A DNA stretch of 64,000 bases. It comes from CAYXDO01 sp964463485 (GTDB lineage: Bacteria; Myxococcota; Kuafuiibacteriia; Kuafuiibacteriales; Kuafuiibacteriaceae). The position numbers were made by a program, and so were the translations under genes. A model generated the notes under the pieces. The model worked only from the letters and a program-made list of their open reading frames with translations, was not told the origin of the DNA and did no database searches. The DNA is taken from positions 26,179 to 90,178 of the forward strand of contig CAYXDO010000025.1 of the NCBI GenBank assembly GCA_964463485.1. Direction: 5' to 3'. This document shows, one piece after another, positions 16,758-26,014 of this stretch. The number at the start of each line of letters is the position of its first letter. The first letter of the stretch is position 1.

Positions 16758-17984
16758 ATGATCGAGCGCCCTTCCCTGCGAGTCTATGGTCAGGCCGGCG
16801 TGTTGCCGCTGAGATCGCCCTGCCCGGCCGGCTGCAAGTTCTGTTACGAAACTCATCTCCCGAAGCTGGTGCCCAACGTGAAGCTCACGCGAAGCCCAGC
16901 GTACGACGACATGGCCTTCGCCGATTTCAGGTCAGGCCTGGTCGGAAGCGACCACCCCGTGACTCCGGTGTCCCCAGTGTTCGTCGACGAGGGCGTGGTC
17001 CACTACTCGTCGATGTCCGACATATTCTGCCAGGGCCTCTCTGCCGAACAGCTCGAGGAGATCATTCGCCACAACGTGGGCAAGGAGCGTCGTGAGCTCG
17101 CCACGACCGGAAATCATCTCGACGCGGAGCTCATGTTGCGCATGACCGAGCGATATCCAGACACCTTTCGGCTGCATTTTTCGCTCGTGACTCTCGACGA
17201 CGACCTTCGCGAGCGAGTCTTCACGAAGCCAGCTCCGGCATCCGAGATCCTGCGGATCGTCGGCGTGCTCCGGGAGCCCAAGATCTATCTGTGCAACCTA
17301 GACCCGGCCCAGACCATCCGCGACCTCGAGCTCGTTCAACGTCACGCTCAGCCGGGCGCCCGGGTCCAGATCGCTCGAATGCATTGCACTCGAATGCACC
17401 CAGAGGACATCCGGACATTGGCTCGGCAGAGCGCGTTTGGATGGGACGTCGTGGCTCGGTGGATCAGCGACCATCGAGCCGCGCTGTCGAACATCGCGGA
17501 GATCGGTTTCCAGGCCCCGCCCGAAGGGTACGCCTGGACTTTCAGAAACGAGCTTCGGACGTGGCTGGAGCCCCGCGGTTTAGGGGTCGGCGACGTCGTC
17601 CTGACCTCACCTGCCGCCGCCCAGACGCTGCGTGAGCATGTCGTGCCCTCCTCCGCGACGGTCTTGCCGGTGTTCGACTCCCTCGGCGCTTCGACCTCGT
17701 TCACCACGACGATCTCGACGGAAAACGCCATCCAGGCGCTGCGGAGTCTGGGTCAGCAGCTCACGAGAATACTCGTCCCGAGCTCGATGTATTGGGTTCA
17801 GGATGGCTATTCGATCGACGGTCGACCGGTGGCGCAGCTCGGCGCGGAGTTTCCGGATTCGCGTATCGAAGTCATCGATGTCCCCCACGAAGTCCGGCGT
17901 GCCAGACTCACCCTCGCGCAGTGTCTGGACTACTTCGCCCAAAACCCAGGCGCAGCGACTGCCGGCGACCATCGCCCCTTCTGA
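16758..17984 (+). CDS. Radical SAM enzyme, DUF512-like C-terminus, RiPP tailoring candidate
   Basis: A 408-residue protein with the cluster-binding motif CPAGCKFC (CxxxCxxC, about residue 25). It would bind a 4Fe-4S cluster and cleave S-adenosylmethionine to a 5'-deoxyadenosyl radical. The C-terminal part (VVLTSPAAAQTLREHVVP, then FDSLGASTSFTTTIS, then ILVPSSMYW) follows the pattern of DUF512, a domain usually found behind radical SAM cores; this similarity is by eye only. No SPASM Cys cluster is seen. The ATG at 16758 is preferred, with GAGAGGA 11 or so bases upstream; longer in-frame starts exist from 16626. It leads the plus-strand set radical SAM, carbamoyltransferase, LanM (21 bp and then a 4-bp overlap), so a peptide-modifying role is inferred from context. 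Confidence 0.8.
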   Translation: MIERPSLRVYGQAGVLPLRSPCPAGCKFCYETHLPKLVPNVKLTRSPAYDDMAFADFRSGLVGSDHPVTPVSPVFVDEGVVHYSSMSDIFCQGLSAEQLEEIIRHNVGKERRELATTGNHLDAELMLRMTERYPDTFRLHFSLVTLDDDLRERVFTKPAPASEILRIVGVLREPKIYLCNLDPAQTIRDLELVQRHAQPGARVQIARMHCTRMHPEDIRTLARQSAFGWDVVARWISDHRAALSNIAEIGFQAPPEGYAWTFRNELRTWLEPRGLGVGDVVLTSPAAAQTLREHVVPSSATVLPVFDSLGASTSFTTTISTENAIQALRSLGQQLTRILVPSSMYWVQDGYSIDGRPVAQLGAEFPDSRIEVIDVPHEVRRARLTLAQCLDYFAQNPGAATAGDHRPF

Positions 17985-18005
17985 TTCTCTCGACCTACAA
18001 ACGCC

Positions 18006-19778
18006 ATGAACAACTCCAAAACCATCCTAGGGGTCAATCTCAGTCATGACACCGCCGTTGCCGCCGTTCGCGAGGGAGAAGTCCTCGTCGCGATCGCGGA
18101 AGAACGACTCAACCGGGTCAAACATTGCACCGGCGTGACTCAATTCGGAAAGGTCATCCCATACCGATCCATTCGGTACTGCTGCGAGCACCTCGGAATC
18201 TCGCCGAACGAGGTGGACCTCTTCGTGACGAACTCATGCCGCAGCAACGCCCTCGAACAACTCCGGATGCAGCTCATCGGAATCCCGGAAGATCGAGTAC
18301 GGGACGTGCCCCACCCAGGCCACCACGCCGCCCATGCGTACTCGACCTTGTACTGCTCACCTTTCGACGAAGCCGCCGTCCTGATTCTCGACACCAACGG
18401 GTCGTTCATCGAGCGACCGGGCTCGATCGAGGCCCACTCGCGACTCGAGAAAAAAGAACACTACACGTGCTTTCATGGCGACGGGAGCGGGATGACAGTC
18501 GCCCTGTCCGACTTCGTGTTTCCCGGCGAGGTGAGTCTCGGAGAGCTGTATTGCATCTACTCGGCCGCGCTCCAACTCAGCCCTCGTCAAGGACCCTACG
18601 GGTTCGATGATCCCTTGTCCGCCGGCGGAAAGCTGATGGGTTTGGCCGCGCACGGAAAGCGGCCCACGATCGATCGGCTCTGGTCGTACGCCGAGTCGCA
18701 CATGTCCATCTCCCTCGATGCTCTCGTCGATCGGCTCGGCGACCTCGGGTTCGTGGAGCAAGCCGATCGGTCGACTTTCGATCGTGCGTTCGGATTCAAC
18801 TTCGCGACGATGGTCGAGCTGAAGAGAAGACAAGACTCCCTCCGAGAACAGCGCTACTTGGATCTCGCGGCGGAGGCTCAGTCGCTGCTCGAGACCGCGA
18901 CGATCGAGATCGCCAGGCGGCTTCACGCGGTGACGAAGTCCAAGAACTTGTGCGTAGCCGGCGGCAACATGCTGAACGTAACCGCTTGCACTCGAATCTT
19001 GGAAGAGACTCCCTTCGAGCGGATCTTCGTCCAACCCGCGGCGAACGACGCAGGCGTAGCCATCGGCGCCGCACTCTACGGCTATCGGGAGGTGCTGGGC
19101 GGGCGAGCGCGTCCCTACCTCGAGCGCGAGTACTCGACTTGCCTCGGCCACACGTACTCGAACGCAGAGGTCAGGCAGGCCATCGACGGCCCGCGGGGCT
19201 CCGCGTTCTTGCGGCGGCACGTCCCGTCGATCGACGACAAGGTCAGAGCGCTCATGCCTCTGTTGGCGTCGGACCAGATTGTCGCAGTCTTCGACGGAGG
19301 CTCCGAATTTGGACCACGCGCGCTCGGGCACCGCAGCCTCCTGGCCTCCCCAAAGAACCCCGGCATGAAGGACAAAATGAATGAGTTGAAGCGGCGCGAG
19401 TGGTATCGACCCGTGGCCCCCGTCGTCCTCGAGAGCGCGTTCCCCGAGCTCTTCACGGCTCCCTTCAGTTCGGCGCCGTACATGACTCTGGCCGCGCGAT
19501 GCAGACCTATCGTCAAAGAGCTCGCTCCGGCGATCGAACACGTGGACCAAACCTCGCGGCCCCAGACCGTGACCCTCGAGCGCAACCCGCTCCTCCACGC
19601 GCTCCTCGTGGCCGCTCGAGAAGCGATCGGCGTGCCGATGCTGATCAACACGTCGTTCAACATCGACGGAGAGCCGATCGTGGAGACTCCGCTCGACGCC
19701 GTCGCGACGCTGGATCGAGCTCCGCTGCTCGACGCCCTCCTGATCGGCGATTGGCTGCTCGAGAAGCCCAAGGCGTGA
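18006..19778 (+). CDS. Carbamoyltransferase, NodU/CmcH family
   Basis: A 590-residue enzyme of the family that moves a carbamoyl group from carbamoyl phosphate, via carbamoyl-AMP, to a hydroxyl or similar group on antibiotics and Nod factors. The N-terminal Kae1-like domain opens ILGVNLSHDTAVAAV and has HPGHHAAHAYSTLY (metal-binding His) and AVLILDTNGS. Further conserved blocks are CVAGGNMLNVTA, FGPRALGHRSLLA, REWYRPVAPVVLE and MLINTSFNIDGEPIVETP. Length is normal for the family. It lies 21 bp behind the radical SAM gene, and its TGA overlaps the GTG of the LanM gene by 4 bp. Translational coupling with a peptide-modifying enzyme suggests it carbamoylates the peptide, an uncommon RiPP decoration. 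Confidence 0.9.
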   Translation: MNNSKTILGVNLSHDTAVAAVREGEVLVAIAEERLNRVKHCTGVTQFGKVIPYRSIRYCCEHLGISPNEVDLFVTNSCRSNALEQLRMQLIGIPEDRVRDVPHPGHHAAHAYSTLYCSPFDEAAVLILDTNGSFIERPGSIEAHSRLEKKEHYTCFHGDGSGMTVALSDFVFPGEVSLGELYCIYSAALQLSPRQGPYGFDDPLSAGGKLMGLAAHGKRPTIDRLWSYAESHMSISLDALVDRLGDLGFVEQADRSTFDRAFGFNFATMVELKRRQDSLREQRYLDLAAEAQSLLETATIEIARRLHAVTKSKNLCVAGGNMLNVTACTRILEETPFERIFVQPAANDAGVAIGAALYGYREVLGGRARPYLEREYSTCLGHTYSNAEVRQAIDGPRGSAFLRRHVPSIDDKVRALMPLLASDQIVAVFDGGSEFGPRALGHRSLLASPKNPGMKDKMNELKRREWYRPVAPVVLESAFPELFTAPFSSAPYMTLAARCRPIVKELAPAIEHVDQTSRPQTVTLERNPLLHALLVAAREAIGVPMLINTSFNIDGEPIVETPLDAVATLDRAPLLDALLIGDWLLEKPKA

Positions 19779-22700
19779 GCCCCGAGGACGAGCGAGCGCT
19801 CGTGACCGAGTCGCTCGGGATCTACGAGCGGCTCGATTTGTGGCGCGAGGACCCCAGCGGGTTCGAGGAGAGCCCGATTTCAGAGTCTCGGCTCGAGGCT
19901 TGGGCCAAGCTCCACGGTGACCGATTCGACGAACGGCTCCGGCTCGACGGACTCGACCGCGAGAGCGCCAAGAGGATGCTCGGCAGAGTCACTCGAACGC
20001 CGAGACCGACCTGGATATCCGTCGTCGAAGAAGTGCTCCGAGACCCCCGCACCGCGGTCGGGCCGGAGATGCTCGGCGATCCGAGCACACCCTTCCGCGA
20101 GTATTGGAGGCCCTGGGCGCAGGCCGCGATGGATCGGGCCAACTCCCTTGGCGCGCTTTGGGATCAGCTCGACGAGTCGATTCGTGCGCAGCTCGTCCGC
20201 TCGCTCGTGCTCGATCTCGCTCGCTGCGGGACGCAGGTGTTGATGCACGCCTTCAACCTCTACCGCTTCTCGCGACTCGACCCGAACGCGTGGTTCCTCG
20301 CCTCGGTGGGTTTGGGCGGGTCGAACGAGCTGTACTCGGCCTTCATCGATCGAGTCACCGGCCCTTCGGCGGAACGCTTCCTCCGCGAGCACCCCTGTTT
20401 TGCGAGGTTATCAGCCACTCGCGTGGAGCTCTGGCTCACTCAAATCTCCGAGTTACTCTCGCGCTTCGATTCGGACCGCTCGGAGATCGGCTCGCTTTTC
20501 GGAGTGGCTGCGCCTCGGATCTCGTCGATCGAAACCGAGCTCTCGGACTCTCACGCCGGCCGACGCGTGATGATTTGTGAGCTTCGATCGGATGACTCGA
20601 CCGCGGAGGACTCGTGCGCTGCGACCCGCGTCGTGTACAAACCGCGGGAGGTCACCTCGGAGCGGGCGTGGAGTGCCCTCGTGAATTGGACGAACGCGCA
20701 CAGTGGCACGACACTCCGAGCGCTTCGAGTCCTCGAACGCGAGGGGTATGGCTGGGTCGAGGCCGCGGTACCTGCGTCCATCGAGGATCCGGGACGAGTC
20801 GATGAGTACTTCCGACGATGCGGATCGCTGTTGGCGCTGGCTCGAATGCTGCGTGGGTCTGACTGTCACCGCGAGAACATGATCGCGAGCGGCGACCAGC
20901 CCCTACTCATCGACCTCGAGGTCCTCGTGACTCCGCAGCCCCAGGGCAGCTCGCCGTCCGACCCGTTCGAAGCGCGCCTCAGACGCTCCGTGCTGAGTAC
21001 CGGCATGCTGCCCGAGTGGACGCGGGACCCCGAGGGCAAGGCCGTCGATATCAGCGGCATGGGTGCGCGCGCAGAGGAGTCTCCCACACGAGCCTATGGC
21101 ATCGTTCGACCAAACAGCGACTTCATGACGTTCGATATGAGCGGCACCTTGGATCCGCTCGGAGGCTCGAATGAGCCGCGGACGACGGGCGGAAGCATCG
21201 GCGTCGATCCCCATCGCGATCAGGTCGTCGAAGGCTTCAAGCAGGTACACGCGTGTTGCCGGCGGGAGAAGGAAACGCTGGCGCGAAGGTCGGGCGTGCT
21301 CCAACCCTTCGCCTCGACCTCGAGCCGCATCGTGCTTCGTCCAACCAACGCGTACGCGCTGCTACTGCGGCAGAGTCGCAGCGCCGAGCTCATGCGCGAC
21401 GCCGTCAGCCGATCGATCGCGCTGGATCGCATGGCCTCGCCTTGGATCGAGTCGCCGCGCTTTTGGGCGGTCCATCGGCATGAGTTAGAGGCCCTCCTCC
21501 GCGGAGACGTTCCATTGTTCGTAGCGCGCACCGACTCACCAGCGCTGTTCGCGATCGAGGTGGATGGGCCCGAGCTCGTCGTGGAGGCGGCCTTCGAACC
21601 TCGAGCCTTCCACGCCATGCTCGACGAAATCCGAGCCCTCGACCAGGAGGACGAGAGTTTCCAAGTTCGCTTGATCGAGCTCTCTTTCCTCGCGAAGTCC
21701 GTCGTGGAGCCCCTCGAGCGACACGCCAGAATGGGTCAGGTGCCGATTGAAGACCCGGTCGAAAGCGTCTCTCCTGCGAGCTCGGTGGTCATCGACGAGC
21801 GCGCTTCGGAAGTCACGCCACGCCCAGATGAGCTCGCCCTGAGGGCGCGGGAGCGCGTCATTCTCGCCGCCCTCCGCGTGGCTCGCGAGGACTTTGGGAC
21901 GAGCGACGGGTCGAGGCATCGCGTTGGGCTCATCATCGACGAGCTTACCGGGAGGCCGAGAGTCGCACCGATCGGGTGGTCGTTGTACTCAGGTCAAACC
22001 GGCGTTTCGTTGTTTCTCGCGGCCTGCGCCGCCGATGCTCAGCTCGACGAGCTTCGCGCTTCTTCGCTCAGCGGACTTCGCGCGCTCAGGGCAGCCCTTC
22101 GCGTCGATCCGAGCGCGCTCGTCGCCCGCAATCCCTTGGGCGGCTTTGAAGGGATCGGGGGGCTCATCTACGGATTGGCCGTGATGGGTCGGCTGCTCGG
22201 CGAGTCGGGCCTGGTGGACGACGCGGTCCACTTGGCGCGAAGCATCCGACCTTCGCGCATCGAGGCTGAGCCGCACCACGACGTGCTGATGGGTACGGCC
22301 GGGCTCATCCTCGCTCTCGTCGCGCTGAATTCGCTGACAGGCGGAGAGCGTGATCTCATCGAGCGCTGCGCGAGGCGCCTGGCCTCGGCCAAGCAGGTTC
22401 GCGAGATCGGAGTGAGTTGGATCTCGGGCGACTCGCTCGGACTGACCGGACTATCCCATGGAAACGCGGGCATCGCGCTCGCCCTCCTGGAGGCCTGGCG
22501 AGCCACCGGCGACGATGAGTTACGCGCGACGGCGCGCGACGCGCTCGCGTTCGAGCGGCGACACCGCCTGCTCGAGGTGGGAAATTGGCGCGACCTTCGA
22601 TCAGAAGGGGACGGGACCATGACGACCTGGTGTCACGGAGCGCCCGGGATCGCGCTCGCGCGAAGCCGGATGCTCATGATCGAGGAAGACGTCGAGCTGC

Positions 22701-22999
22701 GTCGAGATCTCGAGATGGCGATCGAGACGACCCGCCGCGCACGACCTCGGGCGGCCCATCTTTGCTGCGGCTCGAGCGGCCTAGCCGAAATTCTCTTCCA
22801 GCTTGGGTCGGATCTCGGAGACGAAGCGCTGCGCGAGGCTGCGAGGTCCAGAGTCTTCGAACAGACGCAGGCCCTACTCGGTTCTCCGTCGCAGAACGTC
22901 TCGCTGATGAGAGGAACGGCTGGAATGGCCTATGGCACGCTGCGCCAAGTGAGTAGAATCTCACTCCCAAGCCTTCTAGACCTGAGACCGGCCCGATGA
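19775..22999 (+). CDS. lanM: Class II lanthipeptide synthetase LanM
   Basis: A 1074-residue bifunctional enzyme that phosphorylates and eliminates Ser/Thr in a precursor peptide, then adds Cys thiols to make (methyl)lanthionine rings. The N-terminal dehydratase has kinase-like elements VVYKPRE (about 286) and GSDCHRENM (about 360-369). The C-terminal LanC-like cyclase has LTGLSHGNAGIALALLE, WCHGAPG (Cys 953) and HLCCGSSG (Cys 997, Cys 998) as zinc ligands. Three-Cys (CCG) zinc sites are known from the substrate-tolerant ProcM group. The start is the GTG at 19775 that overlaps the carbamoyltransferase stop (GTGA); the upstream open frame is only a shadow of that gene. The gene converges on the precursor gene, with 37 bp between their ends. 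Confidence 0.93.
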   Translation: MSPEDERALVTESLGIYERLDLWREDPSGFEESPISESRLEAWAKLHGDRFDERLRLDGLDRESAKRMLGRVTRTPRPTWISVVEEVLRDPRTAVGPEMLGDPSTPFREYWRPWAQAAMDRANSLGALWDQLDESIRAQLVRSLVLDLARCGTQVLMHAFNLYRFSRLDPNAWFLASVGLGGSNELYSAFIDRVTGPSAERFLREHPCFARLSATRVELWLTQISELLSRFDSDRSEIGSLFGVAAPRISSIETELSDSHAGRRVMICELRSDDSTAEDSCAATRVVYKPREVTSERAWSALVNWTNAHSGTTLRALRVLEREGYGWVEAAVPASIEDPGRVDEYFRRCGSLLALARMLRGSDCHRENMIASGDQPLLIDLEVLVTPQPQGSSPSDPFEARLRRSVLSTGMLPEWTRDPEGKAVDISGMGARAEESPTRAYGIVRPNSDFMTFDMSGTLDPLGGSNEPRTTGGSIGVDPHRDQVVEGFKQVHACCRREKETLARRSGVLQPFASTSSRIVLRPTNAYALLLRQSRSAELMRDAVSRSIALDRMASPWIESPRFWAVHRHELEALLRGDVPLFVARTDSPALFAIEVDGPELVVEAAFEPRAFHAMLDEIRALDQEDESFQVRLIELSFLAKSVVEPLERHARMGQVPIEDPVESVSPASSVVIDERASEVTPRPDELALRARERVILAALRVAREDFGTSDGSRHRVGLIIDELTGRPRVAPIGWSLYSGQTGVSLFLAACAADAQLDELRASSLSGLRALRAALRVDPSALVARNPLGGFEGIGGLIYGLAVMGRLLGESGLVDDAVHLARSIRPSRIEAEPHHDVLMGTAGLILALVALNSLTGGERDLIERCARRLASAKQVREIGVSWISGDSLGLTGLSHGNAGIALALLEAWRATGDDELRATARDALAFERRHRLLEVGNWRDLRSEGDGTMTTWCHGAPGIALARSRMLMIEEDVELRRDLEMAIETTRRARPRAAHLCCGSSGLAEILFQLGSDLGDEALREAARSRVFEQTQALLGSPSQNVSLMRGTAGMAYGTLRQVSRISLPSLLDLRPAR

Positions 23000-23036
23000 C
23001 TCGGCCCGATGACCGAGGCCGCGGAGCGTTCGTCGA

Positions 23037-23396
23037 TCACCAGGGAACGCAGTCTTTGTAGCAGGTGCTGCCGGACTGGCTGCTCTGGGTCGGCGTGAAA
23101 TTGAAGAGTGCGCCGTAATTCGCACGCTGAGAGATATTTGAGACGACGCTGAGACCGACGCCGCCCGCAGCCGCGTCGAGGTCACCTTCGGAGAGCTGAT
23201 CCGTGGCCGGCGCGGGCGGGAGCGTGATGAAGAGCTGAGTGGCCGTATTCTCGACGACGGAGACCTTCACGCCAGCGGGGACGTCGACGCCGTGCTCCTT
23301 GAGCACCGCGGCCGGATTGGCCATGAAGCGGGCCTTGAAGGCGCCATCCTTCCAGCATTTCGAGATGATTTCGCCGAGCTGATTCTGATTCGACAT
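23037..23396 (-). CDS. lanA: Lanthipeptide precursor with NHLP-type leader
   Basis: A 119-residue precursor. The leader (1-79) resembles the nitrile-hydratase-alpha-like NHLP family (FMANPAAVLKEHGVDVPAGV, then VVENTATQLFITLP) and ends LSEGDLDAAAGG, the double-Gly cleavage site. The 40-residue core has ten Ser/Thr and two Cys close to the end (core positions 33 and 37, CYKDC), so at most two lanthionine rings are possible and many dehydrated residues could remain or be modified otherwise. The start has AAAGAGGA about eight bases upstream. It is downstream of the sulfur-carrier/YcaO/TfuA genes on the same strand, separated by 291 bp and thus perhaps with its own promoter, and convergent with the LanM gene. 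Confidence 0.88.
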   Translation of the reverse strand: MSNQNQLGEIISKCWKDGAFKARFMANPAAVLKEHGVDVPAGVKVSVVENTATQLFITLPPAPATDQLSEGDLDAAAGGVGLSVVSNISQRANYGALFNFTPTQSSQSGSTCYKDCVPW

Positions 23397-23643
23397 GTTT
23401 GGTTCCTCTTTCGATTGCGGCTCGTCTAGCCGGCTTCATTGGTACCACCGCGCAGCTCGATTCGCAACGGCTCTCATGCTTGAGCCCCAATGGGTTCAGC
23501 GTGCAACTAACGGTCGTTGGAGCGAGCCGCAGGCGTGCCCGCCGCGTGAGCTGAGGCACTCGCGAACGGTTTTCTGCCGTAGCCTTCCGCTCCACCGGCG
23601 TCAGAGGGACGCGTCGGCCCCGTCCGTCGGGGTCGCATTCCCA

Positions 23644-23657
23644 GTGACTCGAGTCAC
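23644..23657. promoter_or_regulatory. 14-bp perfect palindrome upstream of precursor gene
   Basis: gtgactcgagtcac is perfectly self-complementary. It lies about 250 bases upstream of the precursor start and 31 bases after the TfuA stop, in a 291-bp gap otherwise without a gene. It could be an operator for the precursor promoter; its function is not shown. Confidence 0.3.
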
Positions 23658-23687
23658 CCATACGCTCGCCGCGGACCATTGTCGCGC

Positions 23688-24728
23688 TCATTTTTCTTCG
23701 AGGAGCGCGCGCTGGCGGACCCGTTGATCGAGCTCCGGACCATACAACGCCTTGAGCTTGCTCACAGCGAGCTGTTCTCGAACCATCTCGAGCAACGACT
23801 CTCGCGTCATGGATCGCGACAACAACCACGCGTCGAGCTCAGCGACGGTCGCGAGCTCGAGCTGTTTGCAGAGCTCCGCGAGCTGCGACGAGACCTCTTC
23901 GTCGGAAGCCCGAGCCGCTAGCAACTCCGCGTGCTCTCCGGCCAAGAGTCGCAGCAGCTCCGCGTCAGGTTCCATCGACGTCGACGTAACGGAGCCCGAG
24001 CGCCTCTCCGCGACCACTTGGGAGCGTAAGCGTTCGAAGAACACGCTGCGCTCGACGAACACAGCGTTCGGGTTCGGCGAGTCGCCCTTCGAAGCCATAC
24101 GCAGAAGCAGCGCCACCGCGTCGCGCTCCTTCTGCGATTCGAAAGGCTGAGAGAGAAACGACTGCAGCTGCCGGGCCTCCTCGGCATGCAAGCGCGCGCT
24201 CGCGTGATGCGCCACGCGAGCCAGCGAGCGCTCGTGGTACCGCAGACTCTTGGCGAACGAGAGCAGCTCCTCGATCATTTGTGTTCCAACGATATTCAGC
24301 TCGCCCGCCGTCTTCAATCGATCGCGGATGTTCACCATGGCCTCGGACATCGCGCGGTAGCCCGCCTCCGCCGGGCCATGAATCACCGCGACCTCGTCGT
24401 CGTCTTCGAGCGCTCCGTCGCGATAGAGCTCGAAAATTCGGCCGACGCCGATCATGCCAAAGGGCCACAGCTCGGCGGCGCGAAGAGCGCCCATGCTGGA
24501 GCTCCCGAACACGATCGCGCCGCGCTCGATCGCGAACAGGATCTCTTTGTGCGACACCGAGGGGACGCGATCAAAGTATCCATCCACGATTCCGATCCGA
24601 TCGGCTCCGGCTTCGAGCGCTCGGAGCACGTCGCCGCGCCCCACGGGCGGCCAGTACTCGGCGTCCGCAAACTGACCGCGAGCGCGGTCCACGGAGATCG
24701 TCGGGCCGAGAAAAACGACCGCCTTCAT
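23688..24728 (-). CDS. tfuA: TfuA-like protein
   Basis: A 346-residue protein opening MKAVVFLGPTISVDRARGQF with the conserved blocks DRIGIVDGYFDRVPSVSHKE, IERGAIVFGSSSMGALRAAE and GMIGVGRIFELYRDG, all typical of the TfuA N-terminal domain. TfuA partners YcaO enzymes and, in archaeal methyl-coenzyme M reductase and in thioviridamide-type peptides, the pair installs backbone thioamides, with TfuA thought to help deliver sulfide. The C-terminal helical half is typical but not motif-rich. Its ATG overlaps the YcaO stop by 4 bp (ATGA), so the two are translated together. Open sequence upstream to 24875 is a shadow of the YcaO gene. Confidence 0.9.
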   Translation of the reverse strand: MKAVVFLGPTISVDRARGQFADAEYWPPVGRGDVLRALEAGADRIGIVDGYFDRVPSVSHKEILFAIERGAIVFGSSSMGALRAAELWPFGMIGVGRIFELYRDGALEDDDEVAVIHGPAEAGYRAMSEAMVNIRDRLKTAGELNIVGTQMIEELLSFAKSLRYHERSLARVAHHASARLHAEEARQLQSFLSQPFESQKERDAVALLLRMASKGDSPNPNAVFVERSVFFERLRSQVVAERRSGSVTSTSMEPDAELLRLLAGEHAELLAARASDEEVSSQLAELCKQLELATVAELDAWLLSRSMTRESLLEMVREQLAVSKLKALYGPELDQRVRQRALLEEK

Positions 24729-26011
24729 GCGAGCCTCGCTCGACCACGAGCGCCTGGCCGATACGACGGGGACTCGGACGAACCTTCGAGCCCAGGAATG
24801 ACCATCCGAACGAACGCAAAATCCGAGAGGGGCTCCGGCTCGTGGACTTCCGAAGACTCGGCGTCTTGCCCCCAACCGAACTCTCGTCCTGAGTGATCGA
24901 CGGCGAGGACGCGGCGCATCCCACGCGCTGCGAGCCGCCCGATGACGTGGCCGAGATCCTCGTCGATGGACGCGCCGATGAAGTCAGGCACGTCCGAGTA
25001 GCTGCGACCGGTTGGGGCTCGGGTGAGCGCCCGATAGTGCTCGAGACTCCGAGCGCTTTGAAACCAATGGTATCGAGCGATCGTCAGGTCGTCTCGCGAG
25101 CCTGCGATCGAGGTCAACCGACTCTGCGCCGCTTCGGTGAGCGCGCGGCAGAGTGCAATACTTCGATCGGGGTGGGTTCCGGACCCGTTGGCTGCCGGGC
25201 AGGGGTTGAGATCCGGATCGGCCTCCAGGTCGAAGACGAAGACTCCGAAGGTCGCGATCCCGACATCGGACGTCATGTCCCAAATCATGACCTCCGAGCC
25301 GGCGCGGCGCATTCTGTCGACGAGCTCTCTCGGAGCTGGGTGATCGACGCTGCTTGGATCGATCCGAGTGGCGGTGAGCGACTCTCCGCCGGAGAGCTTC
25401 CACAGCGCCTCCGCGTCGCGCTCGATGAGCTCACAGGTCCCATGGAGAGTCGCCTCGGCGAGGTGGTTGCCCGACCCGAGCCCGCTGGTTCCCGGCGCAA
25501 ACGCTCCGCTCCCGGGGACTCTCGGGAGAGTATAGTTCGCGTGGACGAGCTCGAACGGCACGTAGACTCGCTCGTGCGTGACGACATCTCGAGCCGCGGC
25601 CCATGGCAGGCTTGCCTCGGGATGAAATCGGCTGGTGCGGGAGAGCGGCAGAAACTCTGGGTCGGCGACCAGATTTCGACGACTGAGCGCACGATACGAC
25701 TCGAGTCGCACGGAGCATCGGGTGTGCTCCGCGTGGTGGGCTTCCAAGGACTCCATGAGCGCAGAGACCTTGGCCGAGACCGCGTCGAGCCCCTTTCCCT
25801 GTGAGACGGCCAGGCTTCGGGCGTTCGGGCGCACCGCCTGGTACACAGGAATGTCGAGGTGGTCGAGGCCGGTGACGTTCGCCAGCCGTGTGATTCCAAA
25901 ATGGCCAAGCACCGGCTCGAGGCGCGCCAGGGTCTCTCGAGGAGAACGAGTTCGCGTCGTGCCTCTGGAGTAGACCTTCGGGGCCGGAGAGTCGAAGAAA
26001 ACCCGAGCCAT
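24725..26011 (-). CDS. ycaO: YcaO-domain ATP-dependent cyclodehydratase/thioamidase
   Basis: A 428-residue YcaO enzyme, which uses ATP to activate peptide backbone amides by phosphorylation for attack by Cys/Ser/Thr side chains (azolines) or by sulfide (thioamides). Landmarks are NVTGLDHLDIPVYQAVRPNA near the start, SQGKGLDAVSAKVSALMESL, then GLGSGNHLAEATLHGTCELI followed by ERDAEALW (ATP/Mg-binding Glu cluster), and ALCRALTEAAQSRLTSIAGS. The C-terminus lacks the PxPxP tail of azoline-forming YcaOs. Together with the TfuA and the ThiS-like neighbours, this favours a sulfur-inserting (thioamide) role. The gene begins 3 bases after the sulfur-carrier stop; a GTG one codon earlier is also possible. 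Confidence 0.92.
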   Translation of the reverse strand: MARVFFDSPAPKVYSRGTTRTRSPRETLARLEPVLGHFGITRLANVTGLDHLDIPVYQAVRPNARSLAVSQGKGLDAVSAKVSALMESLEAHHAEHTRCSVRLESYRALSRRNLVADPEFLPLSRTSRFHPEASLPWAAARDVVTHERVYVPFELVHANYTLPRVPGSGAFAPGTSGLGSGNHLAEATLHGTCELIERDAEALWKLSGGESLTATRIDPSSVDHPAPRELVDRMRRAGSEVMIWDMTSDVGIATFGVFVFDLEADPDLNPCPAANGSGTHPDRSIALCRALTEAAQSRLTSIAGSRDDLTIARYHWFQSARSLEHYRALTRAPTGRSYSDVPDFIGASIDEDLGHVIGRLAARGMRRVLAVDHSGREFGWGQDAESSEVHEPEPLSDFAFVRMVIPGLEGSSESPSYRPGARGRARLA

Positions 26012-26014
26012 CAC

